NCBI GenBank assembly: GCA_003290165.1 | Contig: QNQO01005888.1 | Location: 124,001 to 188,000 of the forward strand | Length of the DNA stretch: 64,000 nucleotides | Direction: 5' to 3' | DNA from: Berberis thunbergii | Lineage: Eukaryota > Streptophyta > Magnoliopsida > Ranunculales > Berberidaceae | Part shown: positions 1 through 10,359 of the stretch, piece by piece | Layout of the letters: each line of letters opens with the position of its first letter | Position numbering within the stretch: the first letter of the stretch is position 1 | Notes under the pieces: generated by a model | Told to the model about the DNA's origin: nothing | Database searches by the model: none | What the model saw: only the letters and a program-made list of their open reading frames with translations | Translations under genes and position numbers: made by a program

Positions 1-304
1 AGGGGCCCGACTCTCATGTGCCTGCTCTCTGTTGTGATCCGAAGATTGAGGTTTGTGCTGCTCCTGATCTCCATTGGCGGGTGGAGGATTCTGCTGAATA
101 AGAATCTCCAATGTTTATAGCAAATCCATCATGGGGTCTGTCGCTATTGCTGCTGGCACGGGGGTGTGAGCTTGGTGCCGGTTTGTCGTGTCCCTCTGTT
201 CTCCATTGTTGCGAGATCTGGTAGTCACAATCTTCTTTGATTTTGAAGAGAAATGATGTCAATGCTTGGTTAGCAATTCGTCGTCCCCACGAACAACGCC
301 AAAC
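1..304 (-). mobile_element. Leader and gag start of a family-1 Ty3/gypsy element, cut by the window edge
   Basis: Reading on the minus strand, the primer-binding-site region (rc of about 284-303, TTTGGCGTTGTTCGTGGGG) follows the LTR directly. It is succeeded by a leader similar to that of element 2 (24656-24800), including a match to its ACTACCAGATCTCGCAACAA-like stretch. The gag coding start lies here but is not cleanly open, and the rest of the element is outside the window to the left. The orientation is fixed by the order LTR, primer site, leader. Confidence 0.7.
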
Positions 305-981
305 TAATGCAGTCGATTTTTGCTCCCTGCTTGACCTTGACCTCTTGACCTGCACAAGGAATGCACGTGAGCCACAGACTACCGTTGTGGTGGCCGATGA
401 CACTTCGATGCTAAAGTCAGACAAGGATTTAAGGAAGGCTTAATGGTGTAAATAGGGAATTTGTAGCGTACCTTAGCTTACCAACCTCATGTCTTCTTTA
501 TAGTGCTGGAGTCCTAGTTCGACCAAGCCATTGGTAGTGTAGTTTAGGGAAGGAGATCTTCTTGGATATCCTTATCTAATTAGGAGTCGTCTTGAGGAGG
601 GAAGTTTCCCGGTTAGACTTGTGCTCCTAGTTACACGGGAGATAGTTCTCAATTGGAGTATTGTCCATAGATTGAGGTTTTCATTTACTACGTATACTCT
701 GGTATTTGCTTCCTAGTTTGAAACACAGTGTTGCTAGTTTGCCTGTCCGAAGCTGAACCTCGAGATACTTGCCTTAATAGGTCTTACGGGTATTGCGGAT
801 GGCTGTGAGATATATGGGTTTAGCAGGCTATAGTAATTTGGGTCTGTCTGGCCGACTGCGTTGTGCGGGCTTGAAAACGCTTGGGCAGATCATTGTTGGG
901 CCGACGCTTGGGCCTGTTATTCCTTGAGACCATCAAGACACGTGCATGACGTAGAAGAGAGGATGTTTTGGTGTATCATTA
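305..981 (-). repeat. 5' LTR of family-1 Ty3/gypsy element (minus strand)
   Basis: About 677 bp, homologous along its length to the LTRs at 11675-12354, 19822-20448, 22500-23119, 23949-24634 and 35104-35747. On the minus strand it starts near TAATGATACACC (family consensus TGATGATACA) and ends TGCATTA (consensus TGCATCA). It is followed by a primer-binding site, so it is a 5' LTR. A TATA-like stretch (CACTATAAA type) precedes the conserved GTTGGTAAGCTAAGGTACGC block where transcripts probably start. Confidence 0.85.
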
Positions 982-1298
982 GGTATTATTATTAGTTTTT
1001 ATCATATTTTTGTTTTTTAATCGATCCTCTGAAGCCAATACTTGGACGCTCGTTTACCATGGTTTTGATAAAGAGCAGAGAAACATTTAGTAAAAAGTGT
1101 TTCTGGAATTAGTTTGTAGGTGAAGAAATGATCAATCTCCCTGGTGTTGGCAATCTGTAGAAAGTTGTTGAATGGATTCTCTAGGAATATAGTGTATTAG
1201 GAAAAATATTTGCAGAATACTTTCTTCATCAAGACTTTAATTTGAGTCAAAACATTGAATTAATAGAAATTTTATTTGAATGATCACAAGTCGACATT
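982..1298. other. AT-rich stretch with no recognised feature
   Basis: No long reading frame, terminal repeat or match to the other families in the window is visible between the LTR and the tandem duplication that follows. Confidence 0.5.
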
Positions 1299-1580
1299 TC
1301 TAGAACAATTCAGGGCGAGGTATCTATATCTATATTACCTTTCACAAATAAACTTTTATTGTACAATAAATAGTGGCCATGATTGTCTCGAATGAAGTTT
1401 CAGATTACATGATCAGTGGTTGAGATTTAATCCCTTAAAATCTAGAAAAATTCAGGACGAGGTATCTATATCTATATTACCTTTCACAAATAGACTTTTA
1501 TTGTACAATAAAGAGTGGCCATGATTGTCTTGAATGAAGTTTCAGATTACATGATCAGCGGTTGAGATTTAATCCTTGAA
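1299..1580. repeat. Tandem duplication, 2 x ~142 bp
   Basis: The block beginning TCTAGAACAATTCAGG at 1299 recurs at 1441 as TCTAGAAAAATTCAGG. The two units are nearly identical, including the words GAGGTATCTATATCTATATT and GTGGCCATGATTGTCT. Copy B of the segmental duplication (from 35803) has only one unit, so this doubling is private to copy A. Confidence 0.85.
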
Positions 1581-2668
1581 AATCAGCTAGAACACTCTTT
1601 CTACAGCCCCTCAACTACTTTAAAAGTTCCGATCAGCAAGATATTCCCCCAACTCATATCCAGAGGGTTGTTTGATAAGCAATCGTCTTCAATCTGGATT
1701 ATCAAAATCATCCATATTTGTAGGGACTTGATTTACTCTCAAGTCTTAGAGCATCTACATCCATGGGATTTCCACCCTAAAGTGCATCTTTTCCCATGGA
1801 AGAAAAGGTAAAATGTTTCTCCCACACATCTGCCAAGGGTGGATAAATCCACACTTCGAAGGAAATATCCGTTCTTATCTTCCTTTATTTTGACTGCATC
1901 CCTTCATTCAAAGGGGAGGGTGATAAGATATTCTTCATATTCAAAAGCTGAAGTCCTACAACTCTCTTGACTTTTATTCACAAAATGACAAAATAACAAA
2001 ATGTACACCATTTAACCACTGTGAAAGGGTTGGGCACGAATGGAAATGCAAATTTGTGGATGGAAAGTCTAATTAAAGCTTTTGCTTTCTACCCATGGGT
2101 GGAGATGCTCTTAGGAAAGTGAAGGAGAATAAGGGGAGGAAGAAGACAAATCACATTTCTCACATTAAAAACCCATCTTGCCCATCTTGAGCCTAAACCA
2201 TTACTAAATGGCAAATTAGACTATGAGCAAATACCATGCTCAAACTCAAACAATTTTTATTTTTCCCTTCTATTTCACTATTCAAATTGTTCCTGAAGAA
2301 TTATTTTAGTAAGTAAGGACTCGTAATCAAATAATAGTATAAATTAAGTACAAATCATGTAACATCATCACTATTATTTATTTTCAAACAATGCAATAAT
2401 CACTCTTGAAAAAAAAAGTGTTGACGTGGGTTGAAGTTATTTTATTTTGAGGTGGTACATGTAGCACCAGTGTAAATTTGTCAAGTTTATGGTTATTCGA
2501 AAGTTTGTAATAGTTACAAAAAAAAATTAGGCCACTGTGTAGAAGATTTTTGTTGGGGAATAGGGTCATTCCAGAAGTGGAACATCAATCATCTTTGGAA
2601 ATTGTGAATGCTATTGATGAAGTGTCTCATGAGTTTACATATAATGACTCTGAAGGGATCTAAGTCCA

Positions 2669-2755
2669 TGTGCCACTTGAGCATTTTACAATGTAAATAA
2701 AACAAGGATAATAGTTGTTTAAAAAACATGATGCAATCACTCAAGTGGCACACAT
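2669..2755. repeat. Short inverted repeat (hairpin or MITE remnant), copy A
   Basis: ATGTGCCACTTGAGCA at 2669 faces its near-complement CACTCAAGTGGCACACAT ending at 2755, with a ~55-bp AT-rich loop. The same structure, more degraded, lies at 37018-37106. It could be a small MITE or a chance stem; no TSD was assigned. Confidence 0.5.
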
Positions 2756-4828
2756 AAGGAATGAACACACGCTATAATTGAAAAAAAAAAAGTGAGTGGT
2801 TATGCCAACCCCATGAGACACAACAAAATGATCTAGGTGGCATGCCAAAGGCATGTCATGGTAGCCATGCTGAAGGCACGAGTTTACCTTACAAGAAAAA
2901 AAAACATGGGCATGCCAACGAAAAAAAAAACATGGGCATGCCAACGACACAGGTAGACACTAGTTCGTAATAGTTGTCAAAGTTTTTGTCCTTAATTCTT
3001 TTTTTTCACCAAAAGATTTCATTGCAAGAAGATTCTTCATTTAAGGAAGTTCTAGATAAAATGAATCATCTCAATGTAATAGCACCAAAACTCACTTCCT
3101 TTTTACTGGACTAGATATATTGAACATGCTATCTTATCTTGATACTAGTGTATTATCCGTGTTGTTTGACCACACACTTTTCACATAACGTATACCCGTG
3201 CCTTTGACACGACTATTGTATCATGCCACCCTTGTTCATCCCTTCGGTACAACTACTGTGGCAAGCGACATGACACTTGGCTTGTTAGGCTCTGGGGAAA
3301 AAAGTAATAATATGATAAAATTTTGAGAGAATTTACTTTGTTTTTTCATATTTTGTCAAAATATAAATCATCTTAATTTCATTTTAACTTATTTTTTTTA
3401 TTGATGAGTTGGTTGTTGTTGGACCGTTAAATTGTCTTGTCTCATTTCGGATGAATATTAACCTATTTGCAATTTGAAGAATTGAGAAAAAGTTAATAAA
3501 ACTAAATGCGATAAATCAAATACATTATGTAAATTCGAAAAAGGAGAGATAATATTAGCACCCCTCCCCGCGCTTTGGAAGTTTAAAAATAGAAATGGAT
3601 TTTTCTTCTTCCAAATTTGATAATAATAATAACTCTACTTAAGGACCAAATGATAATTTAATGTTTAATTGCGTATTATATAATTTTGATGAATGCCTTA
3701 TTCCTAATATTGAATGCTTAGAGGATCTTGTAAATTTACATATGAGTAAATTGTTGATTTTTAGGGTGGTTTCAATAGTATAATAAATGCTAAGGATTAA
3801 AATTTGAATGTACTTTAGTACTCATGGTAGCTTTTGATTTTAATTGAGCAATCACGTAATTATTAGATTTTGGTACAGGCGTTTATGAAATATCACTCAA
3901 ATTCAACTTTTTTTCCATTTAACTAAAAGGCTTGGTTTTCACTCAAAACTTCATGTTTACCACAAATCAATTAAGTCACAATCGTTGGATTTGTGTTCAT
4001 CTCCTCCGTTATTCTATGATCAAAATCATATAAATCATTTAAGTATTTATATGTTGGGACAATTTTTATGTTGGATATGTTTTGTAAGATAGATTTGTCT
4101 AGAAGAGTAAAAGGGGAATTTAGGAGGGGAAAAGGGATTATATTAAGGGTATATTTGGTAGGCAATTTTATATTAGAACTATATTCAATTTCCCATGTCA
4201 CGACAGTTTTTTGACGTTTTGTTGTGCATTTTAATCAAGGAATTGGTTTCAGCAAGTGACCATGTTTTTCCATCTTTGATGTGAATTCAAATTCGAGCCC
4301 CCCTTTTGAAATCAAAGTCGCTGGAAGACTACGTTGTTATTTAAAGCTTACCAATCCCGATCAAAGTTCCACACAATAGCTCCCATCTATTAGCTTTGTA
4401 GATCATGAAGATAGCCTTGCAATATGTTTACCTCTATCTTATCCCCGCATGCTTCCTTCTCTCATATCTCTTTAGCAAGCAAACCTCATCTTGTACGTTG
4501 GAGTAAACTTGTGTGTTTGAAACCGGAGGAAAAGATAAATAGTTATAGTCACCAATTATCTAATTTAGGTAGAAAACAATTTCATTAGCTGAAAAAATAC
4601 TAGATCGATTGAGCAACAACTATGTAATTTAGAGCAAAGCTTGAGATTGAAATTTTCAAATCTTCAATTTCATGAGTGGATAACAAAAATTAGTGAGTGG
4701 AAAAAGTTCTATAGGAGTGCCAAAGGTTTAAATGGGCAACGACACCTCTGTCTCTTATGACGAGCAAAAGGGGGACAAAACGTGTTGAATCCATCAAAGG
4801 GTTGCTCATCATTTGGATGTTTTAAAGT

Positions 4829-4859
4829 TTATTATTATTATTATTATTATTATTATTTA
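4829..4859. repeat. (ATT)n microsatellite
   Basis: About ten ATT triplets in a row. Absent at the equivalent point of copy B (near 39010), so it arose or expanded after the duplication. Confidence 0.9.
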
Positions 4860-5490
4860 TGGTTTTTAATGAAAAACAAAAACTATTCATTATAAAAACA
4901 CTATTTTCAGTTGTTTGATTTTAGTTTGAGGGACATACCCCACCAACCAAAATGCCTAATTAATAAACGCCCTCAGAGATCTAAAATTAGACATACGCCC
5001 CTATCGCCTGAATCCTTACTTGAATAAATTCTTTTTCCATTTTGCAACTGGGGCATTTTTAAAAACAAAATGAAGTGTGCAGCACACGTGCTAGGCTATC
5101 AACCACTTAGTACAAGCTTTTTCATTTATAGATAAGTACACATCTTGAGACATGATAAAGGCCCCAAAATTTTGGATACAAGGCAATTAAAACGTATACA
5201 TCTCGAGGAAGAATAAGTGATGCAAATTAAAAGGGATTTTCTTATCCAAACAAACACTCACACACAGCCCCATCTTTCCCGACCCAACTTGCAACACCAT
5301 CTTCCTGCATTTTCATATTCTCCCTCTGCCACCCATCTCTTTATTACTGATCGACAAAGATTAAGACCCAAATTGAAAATGGCAAGATGAAAAGAGATTC
5401 CACAAAGTAAAAGAAATGTTAGATATTGACGGATCGAAGAGGTTTGAAGGACTAACAATTGAACAATCGCAGTTACAATTGCTGCTGGCT

Positions 5491-5703
5491 TCAGGGTACT
5501 TTGGTTGGTGGAAGCTTATACGAGCCCTTCGCCTTGACAATCTTCTCCGCCGCGGTGAGCTTCCTTAATTGAATGAGCAAAATCTTATTGAAGTTGGTTG
5601 GAAGGCCAACCTTGTGCTTCTCCTTGATGAACTCGGTGATCGCCTACTGGCTCGAACCAGTCCTCTCCTTCAACGATGCAATCACCTCCTTTACTATCCA
5701 CAT
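5491..5703 (-). pseudogene. Captured linker histone (H1, H15 domain) fragment, copy A
   Basis: The minus-strand frame covers about 70 codons of the H15 winged-helix globular domain of plant histone H1. It reads MWIVKEVIASLKERTGSSQ, a TAG stop, then AITEFIKEKHKV, GLPTNFNKILLIQLRKL and a basic wing (KIVKAKGSYKLP). The tail frame ends at 5491. A lysine-rich piece (AKKAKAIKEPKVKV) at about 5876-5840 on the same strand looks like the H1 N-terminal tail separated by an intron-like gap. The in-frame TAG after GSSQ is shared with the copy at 39700-39820, so it predates the duplication. It lies wholly inside a MULE and is not an active histone gene. Confidence 0.7.
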
Positions 5704-5937
5704 TTCCCAGCCAAACAACAACTAAATCAATACATAAAAATCGATGGAAACAACAACACAAACGAAAAATTAAGATTTAGTTAAAATACCATTATTTGGC
5801 AAGGAGGATGAAGTAGGCGGAGTCATCGGTCACCTTCACTTTTGGTTCCTTGATGGCCTTCGCCTTTTTTGCCAGGTGATATCATTCTCTTTAATTAGAT
5901 CTGGTGGTGTTGGATCCAATTGGTTGAGTCGAAAAAG

Positions 5938-6023
5938 ATGGGGAACTGGAACCCAACCTTGTTGCTTCTCGTTGTGGTCTTCTTCAAGGCTCTTGATCCG
6001 ATTGTTTTTCCTCTTCCAGCAAT
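5938..6023 (-). pseudogene. Captured histone H2A N-terminal fragment, copy A
   Basis: Minus-strand codons read AGRGKTIGSRALKKTTTRS then NKVGFQFPI. This is the basic N-terminal tail and start of the histone fold of plant H2A (family pattern AGRGK...SRS.KAGLQFPV). The expected initiator ATG is ATT here, and the frame leaves H2A after QFPI. The copy at 41301-41389 still has an ATG. It lies upstream of the H1 piece on the same strand inside the MULE, so at least two histone genes contributed sequence. Confidence 0.65.
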
Positions 6024-6280
6024 CTCCAATGATCGAACGATTGATTTACTGAGAGGTTTGGAAGAGAGAGTGAAATAGGGGAAGCTTTTGAGTTGAAGAG
6101 ATTGGTTTGTTACGTGAAATTTTTAATGTTGTGTGGCAGTGTGTAGCGAATAGGAGGAAAGTACGTGGATCATGATCGCTTGGTTAGTGGTGATGGTAAC
6201 AGAGAAAGAGAAAGAGAAAGAGATGAGGGAGGGAGATGGAAGCGAGGCAGTGTCCGTAATAGAGAGGTGAATGGGTCGGA

Positions 6281-6505
6281 GAAGATGAAGTTATAGGTTG
6301 AGTAAGGGAAGATTGGGTTCTTTGTGGGTGTTTATTCGGGGAAGAAGTGAGTTTTTTGTTTTTGTTCCTCAAAATGAATATTATCTATATTGGGTTCGGA
6401 GATTGGGTCGGAGAAGATGAAGTTATAGGTTGAGTAAGGGAAGATTGGGTTCTTTGTGGGTGTTTATTCGGGGAAGAAGTGAGTTTTTTGTTTTGTTCCT
6501 CAAAA
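6281..6505. repeat. Tandem duplication, ~132 bp, near MULE right part
   Basis: GAAGATGAAGTTATAGGTTG at 6281 recurs at 6413, and the following GAAGATTGGGTTCTTTGTGG to AATATTATCTATATT is repeated almost perfectly. Only one unit is present in copy B (about 41645-41740). Confidence 0.85.
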
Positions 6506-6879
6506 TGAATATTATCTATATTACAATTTAGAATGGTGTTTTACTATCTATTGCTAATCGGGACAAGTCAAATCGAAAGGATTAGAGATAAAAGATAATT
6601 AGGATTGAAAGTTGGAAAATGTATTGAATTTGAGCCTACAATCGCATATTTGTAAATATAAAATATGTAGAATGGAAAAAATAATGAATTTTTCAAAAAA
6701 GTTGGTAAAATGTATATGTGATGGAGAGAAAAAATATTGTGTTTTCCTTTTAGCAAAATGAAATTATTATAACTATCTACATCGTTGTTGGATTTGATAA
6801 ACTTAGTATCGTTGAAATGCATTTTTGAAGATCTTTCGAACAAAATCAATGATCAATATAATAAAGAGAAAGAATCTTA
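6506..6879. other. AT-rich stretch, unassigned
   Basis: Lies between the broken MULE and the broken 3' side of the LINE. No match to other parts of the window and no coding signal. The 93-codon open frame on the minus strand (6568-6849) has low-complexity content and no family features. Confidence 0.4.
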
Positions 6880-8007
6880 TTCTTAGATCTTCTCTCCCTT
6901 ACAAAATTATGAAAATAAGTCACATTTTCATCTCCATCCTTCATATGTTTGGCTCTAGACTTTTGCTCAACTTCTAATATTTCGTTCCTGATCGCCTCAG
7001 CATATCTCTTAACTGCAGCACGTTCCTGGGTAGCCATAGATTGATCTAGAGGGGATGTTTGTAAGGTAGCCTTCATGTTTTCCATATTATGTTTAGCAAC
7101 CAGCACAATACTCTGCGCATTCAAGAATTTATTTTTCCTCCATGCTGTTAGCTGAGTTTTTGTGTGTTTTAGTCTCTTCACCAGTCGATACATAACAATC
7201 CCTTCAATTCTCAATTCCCAAGCTTGTTTACCACTTCCCAGTAGCCCTGCTCATGAATCCAGTAGTTATAAAATCTAAATGTATTGGACCTACGCTTTTG
7301 TGCTCGTATAAAGTGATGATCATAGGAGAGTGGTCAGATACTCCAAAATTAAGAAAATCAGTTTCAGTGTCAGGCATATTGTTTAACCTTCGTGATTTAC
7401 CACGACTCTGTCAATTTTTGACATCACTTTATTATTACCAATTTTCTTATTACTCAAAGTCAGGAAATTACCTTTGTAACGACGATCGAACAACTGTGCT
7501 TGCTGGACGCAGTTTAAGAGATCAATAAAATGTCCTGGCCTTATTTCTTCTCCTCCCACTCTGTCTTATGAATTTAGTATTGAATTGTAATCACCCATCA
7601 CGACCCATGGTAATTGATTTGAAGAAGCAAACGTGAAAATTTCTTGCCATAGTGTTTCCTAACCATGTAGTTGCTACTTCCATACACAAACGTGAGGACA
7701 CATGAGAATCCGTTAGGCCAGATTGCTTCCATGAGGATGGCTTGATCTGACTTAGACAGAATGTTTATATTCACAGCCTGAGCGTCCCAAACAACCTATA
7801 TTCTTCCTCCAAACACTTCCTCATTATTATCTGTAAAAGCCCAGTCCTTAAGTAGATTTATTTGAATTTGTTCTCTTTTTCATTACTAACTTTTGTCTCT
7901 ACCAATCCTACAATGCTCAATTTCGGTTTACTGAGTAGAGCTCTGACTTCTTTTTGTTTCAGGGGAACATTAAGCCCCCACACATTCCAACATTCTGCTT
8001 TGATCAT
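6846..8007 (-). pseudogene. LINE ORF2: AP endonuclease and pre-RT linker, truncated
   Basis: ORF2 of plant L1 elements encodes an APE-type endonuclease followed by reverse transcriptase. The frame starts at ATG 8007 (MIKAECWNVWGLNVPLKQKE), with VGLVETKV carrying the metal-binding Glu. A SKIDRVVVN motif lies near 7400 and a VSDHSPM motif near 7350, the conserved catalytic SDH of this nuclease family. The stretch at 7214-6846 (KLKHTKTQL, EVEQKSRAKHMKDGDEN, YFHNF) matches the linker between endonuclease and RT. RT itself is missing. Stops and shifts break the frame. The ATG overlaps the ORF1 stop (TAATG). Confidence 0.75.
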
Positions 8008-8408
8008 TAAGAACAATTCTTAGATTGAGATGATGACCCTGCATTACAGGTTTCCAGACTCCTCTTAGCTATCCCATTGGAACTAGTCGCTTTGTCTGTA
8101 AGCTGCGTAGTGGTCAATTCACTATGTTGTAATACTGCAAAAGAGTTCTCCTTATTGATTAACATTGAGTTTAGTCTCAGTTGCCCTTTAGGATCCTTTA
8201 GAATTCCCATGTTATTCTTTCCTTGCTCCTCCTCTCCATATAACTTCCTGTGCATGGGCAGCACGGGTCGTTGAGTAGTGCTTGCATTACTTTTTTCAAC
8301 TCTGGCCTTAACCACTATGTGGCTAGTTATTGCAACCCTACCCTTATTTGTTTCTCTAGTTGTAATCAAACTGTCAACAACGTCCACTACTGTAACGACC
8401 TGATCCAT
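8007..8408 (-). pseudogene. LINE ORF1, C-terminal part
   Basis: Open minus-strand frame VVDVVDSLITTRETNKGRVA and onward to the TAA at 8009-8007. Its upstream continuation lies beyond the TRIM cluster: removing 8391-10335 plus one ACTAC rejoins the frame as EQLVVDVVDSLITT. The content is polar and low in hydrophobics, typical of the variable C-terminal region of plant LINE ORF1. The stop overlaps the ORF2 start by one base. Confidence 0.6.
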
Positions 8409-8560
8409 AGAGTACTATATTGTCCGCTTTGGGCCCAAGGCCCGCATAACTTTAAAATGCGTAGTAATTTGTAGATCCAACCTCGTACATATATAGCACA
8501 TCCCCTTCCCTCACCTAGGCAGTGTGAAACTATAATCTCCCATTGGTAGCTCGTCCAACC

Positions 8561-8804
8561 CCTCTTGGGATCCACAGGCCTATTGGGCTTCACCATCACG
8601 GGCTTTTCCCTCACCCTCTCCCTCAGGTCCGCCCACACACCCCTCTTGGGATCCACAGGCCTATTGGGCTTCGTCATCACGGGCTTTTCCCTCACCCTAC
8701 CCCTCAGCTCCGCCCACACACTCCTCTTGGGATCCACAGGCCTATTGGGCTTCGCCATCATGGGCTTTTCCCTCACCCTCCCCCTCAGGTCCGCCCACAC
8801 AAGG
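8561..8804. repeat. 81-bp tandem repeat x3 inside the TRIM cluster
   Basis: CCTCTTGGGATCCACAGGCC starts at 8561, 8642 and 8723, an exact period of 81 bp spanning the LTR end and the purine-tract side of the internal domain. Because 81 is a multiple of 3, open frames appear on both strands; these are a by-product of the repeat and not genes. Confidence 0.9.
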
Positions 8805-9784
8805 GTATCACAATGATAAAATTCTGTCACGACCCGATCCACATAGTACTATATTGTCCGCTTTGAGCCCAAGGCCCGCACGGCTTATAACGCGTAGTAC
8901 TTTGTAGATCAAAATTCTTACATATTTAGCACATCCCCTTCCTCACCTAGGTGATGTGGGACTATAATTTTCCCTTGGTAGCTCGACCAACCCCTATTGG
9001 GATCCACTGGCCTGTTGGGCTTCGCCATCATAGGCCTTTCTCTCACCCTCCTCCTCATGTCCGCCCACACAAGGGTATCTCAGTCCCCCCCACACAAGGG
9101 TATCTCAGTCCCCCCCTAAGGGAGCCCAACGTTCCCATTGGCACACTTTCGGCTAGGTCCGGCTCTGATACCATTCTGTAACTACCCGATCCACAGAGTA
9201 CTATATTTTCCACTTTGGGCCCAAGGCCCGCACAGCTTTAAAACGCGTAGTATTTTGTAGATCCAAACTCGTACATATATAGCACATCCCCTTCCCTCAC
9301 CTAGGCGATGTGGGACTATAATCTCCCCTTAATAGCTCGCCCAACCCCTCTTGGGATCCACGGGCTTTTTGGGCTTCGCCATCATGGGCCTTTCCCTCAC
9401 CCTCCCTCTCAGGTCCGTCCACACAAGGGTATCACAGTCCACCCCCTAAGGGAGCCCACATCCCTGTTGGCACACTTTTGGCTAGGTCCGACTCTAATAC
9501 CATTCTGTAACGACTCCATCCATAGAGTACTATATTGTCTGCTTTGGGCTGGCGGACCTGAGGGGGAGGGTGAGGGAAAAGCCCATGATGGCGAAGCCCA
9601 ACATGCCCGTGGATCCCAATAGGGGTTGGGCGAGCTACCAAGGGGAGATTATAGTCTCACATCGCTTAGGTGAGGGATGGGGATGTGCTATATATGTACG
9701 AGTTTGGATCAAAAAGTACTATGCATTTGAAAGCCGTGCGGGTAGACTGTGATACCATTGTGTGGGCGGACCTGAGGGGGAGGG

Positions 9785-10335
9785 TGAGGGAAAGGCCCGT
9801 GATGGCGAAGCCCAACAGGCCCGTGGATCCAAATATGGGTTGGGCGAGCTACCAAAGGGAGATTATAGTCCCACATCGCCTAGGTGAGGGAAGGGGATGT
9901 GCTATATATGTACGAGTTTGGATCTACAAAGTACTACATGTTTTAAAGCCGTGCGAGCCTTGGGCCCAAAGCGGATAATATAGTACTCTATGGATCGGGT
10001 CGTTATAGAATGTTATTAGAGCCGGACCTAGCCAGAAGTGTGCCAACGGGGGCGTTGGGCTCCCTTAGGGGGGTGGACTGAGATACCCTTGTGTGGGTGG
10101 ACTTGAGGGGGAGGGTGAGGGAAAGACCCGTGATGGCGAAGCCCAACAGGCCCGTGGATCCTAAGAGCGGTTGGTGAGCTACCAAGGGAGATTATAATGC
10201 CACATCGCCTAGGCGAGGGAAAGGGATGTGCTATATATGTACGAGTTTGGATCTACAAAGTACTACGCATTTTAAAGCCGTGCAGGTCTTGGGCCCAAAG
10301 CGAAAAATATAGTACTTGTGGATCGGGTCGTTACA
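9785..10335 (+). mobile_element. Complete TRIM unit (LTR-internal-LTR), plus strand
   Basis: LTRs 9785-10007 and 10116-10335 flank 108 bp of internal DNA. The primer site is decayed (TGTTATTAGAGCC at about 10011) and the purine tract GAGGGGGAGGG lies just before the second LTR. This is the cleanest unit for defining the family. Each LTR has a TATA-like word (GTGCTATATATGTACG). Confidence 0.8.
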
Positions 10336-10359
10336 ACTACCAATTGTTCAGAAGAAACC

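Larger units (their letters stand above)
1475..6500 (+). repeat. Segmental duplication, copy A (partner 35803-41735)
   Basis: Collinear with 35803-41735 in the same orientation. Shared landmarks include CCATGATTGTCTTGAATGAA (1520 and 35850), the 2669 hairpin, CCACACACTTTTCACATAA (about 3170) and the MULE left end (4928 and 39080). By eye identity is near 90 percent with many small indels; copy A lacks the copia insertion of copy B. Copy A stops inside the MULE near 6500. None of the short reading frames in it is convincing as a gene. Confidence 0.85.
4928..6500. mobile_element. MULE with captured histone fragments, copy A (right end missing)
   Basis: The left terminal inverted repeat starts GAGGGACATACCCC, directly after TTTTAGTTT (4919-4927), which matches the 9-bp TSD of copy B (TTTTAATTT) with one change. 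The long TIR runs to about 5130 and includes GCACACGTGCTAGGCTATCA. The body carries linker-histone and H2A pieces on the minus strand. The right TIR seen in copy B at 41735-41963 is absent here, so copy A is truncated near 6500. No transposase is visible: a non-autonomous Pack-MULE remnant. Confidence 0.75.
8391..10335. mobile_element. Head-to-head TRIM retrotransposon cluster with TSD ACTAC
   Basis: A terminal-repeat retrotransposon in miniature. LTRs are ~222 bp and read TGAGGGAAA...GGTCGTTACA on the element strand. Short ~108-bp internal domains begin with TGGTATCAGAGCC (initiator-Met tRNA primer site) and end with a purine tract GAGGGGGAGGG. Minus-oriented LTRs: 8391-8613, 8825-9045, 9177-9399 and a stub 9506-9549. 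Plus-oriented LTRs: 9571-9743 (truncated), 9785-10007 and 10116-10335. The cluster is flanked by ACTAC at 8386-8390 and 10336-10340. No protein is encoded, so mobility would need proteins from another element. Both outer ends are LTR 3' ends. Confidence 0.85.

Noticed and set aside
2741..2950. Cys/His/Phe-rich frame also found at 37092-37289
   Set aside because: Shared only because of the segmental duplication; composition reflects poly-A/T runs and there is no family match.
8387..8866. Open frames of 107-151 codons on both strands with a 27-residue repeat
   Set aside because: They are produced by the 81-bp TRIM repeat and cross LTR boundaries; no protein family features.
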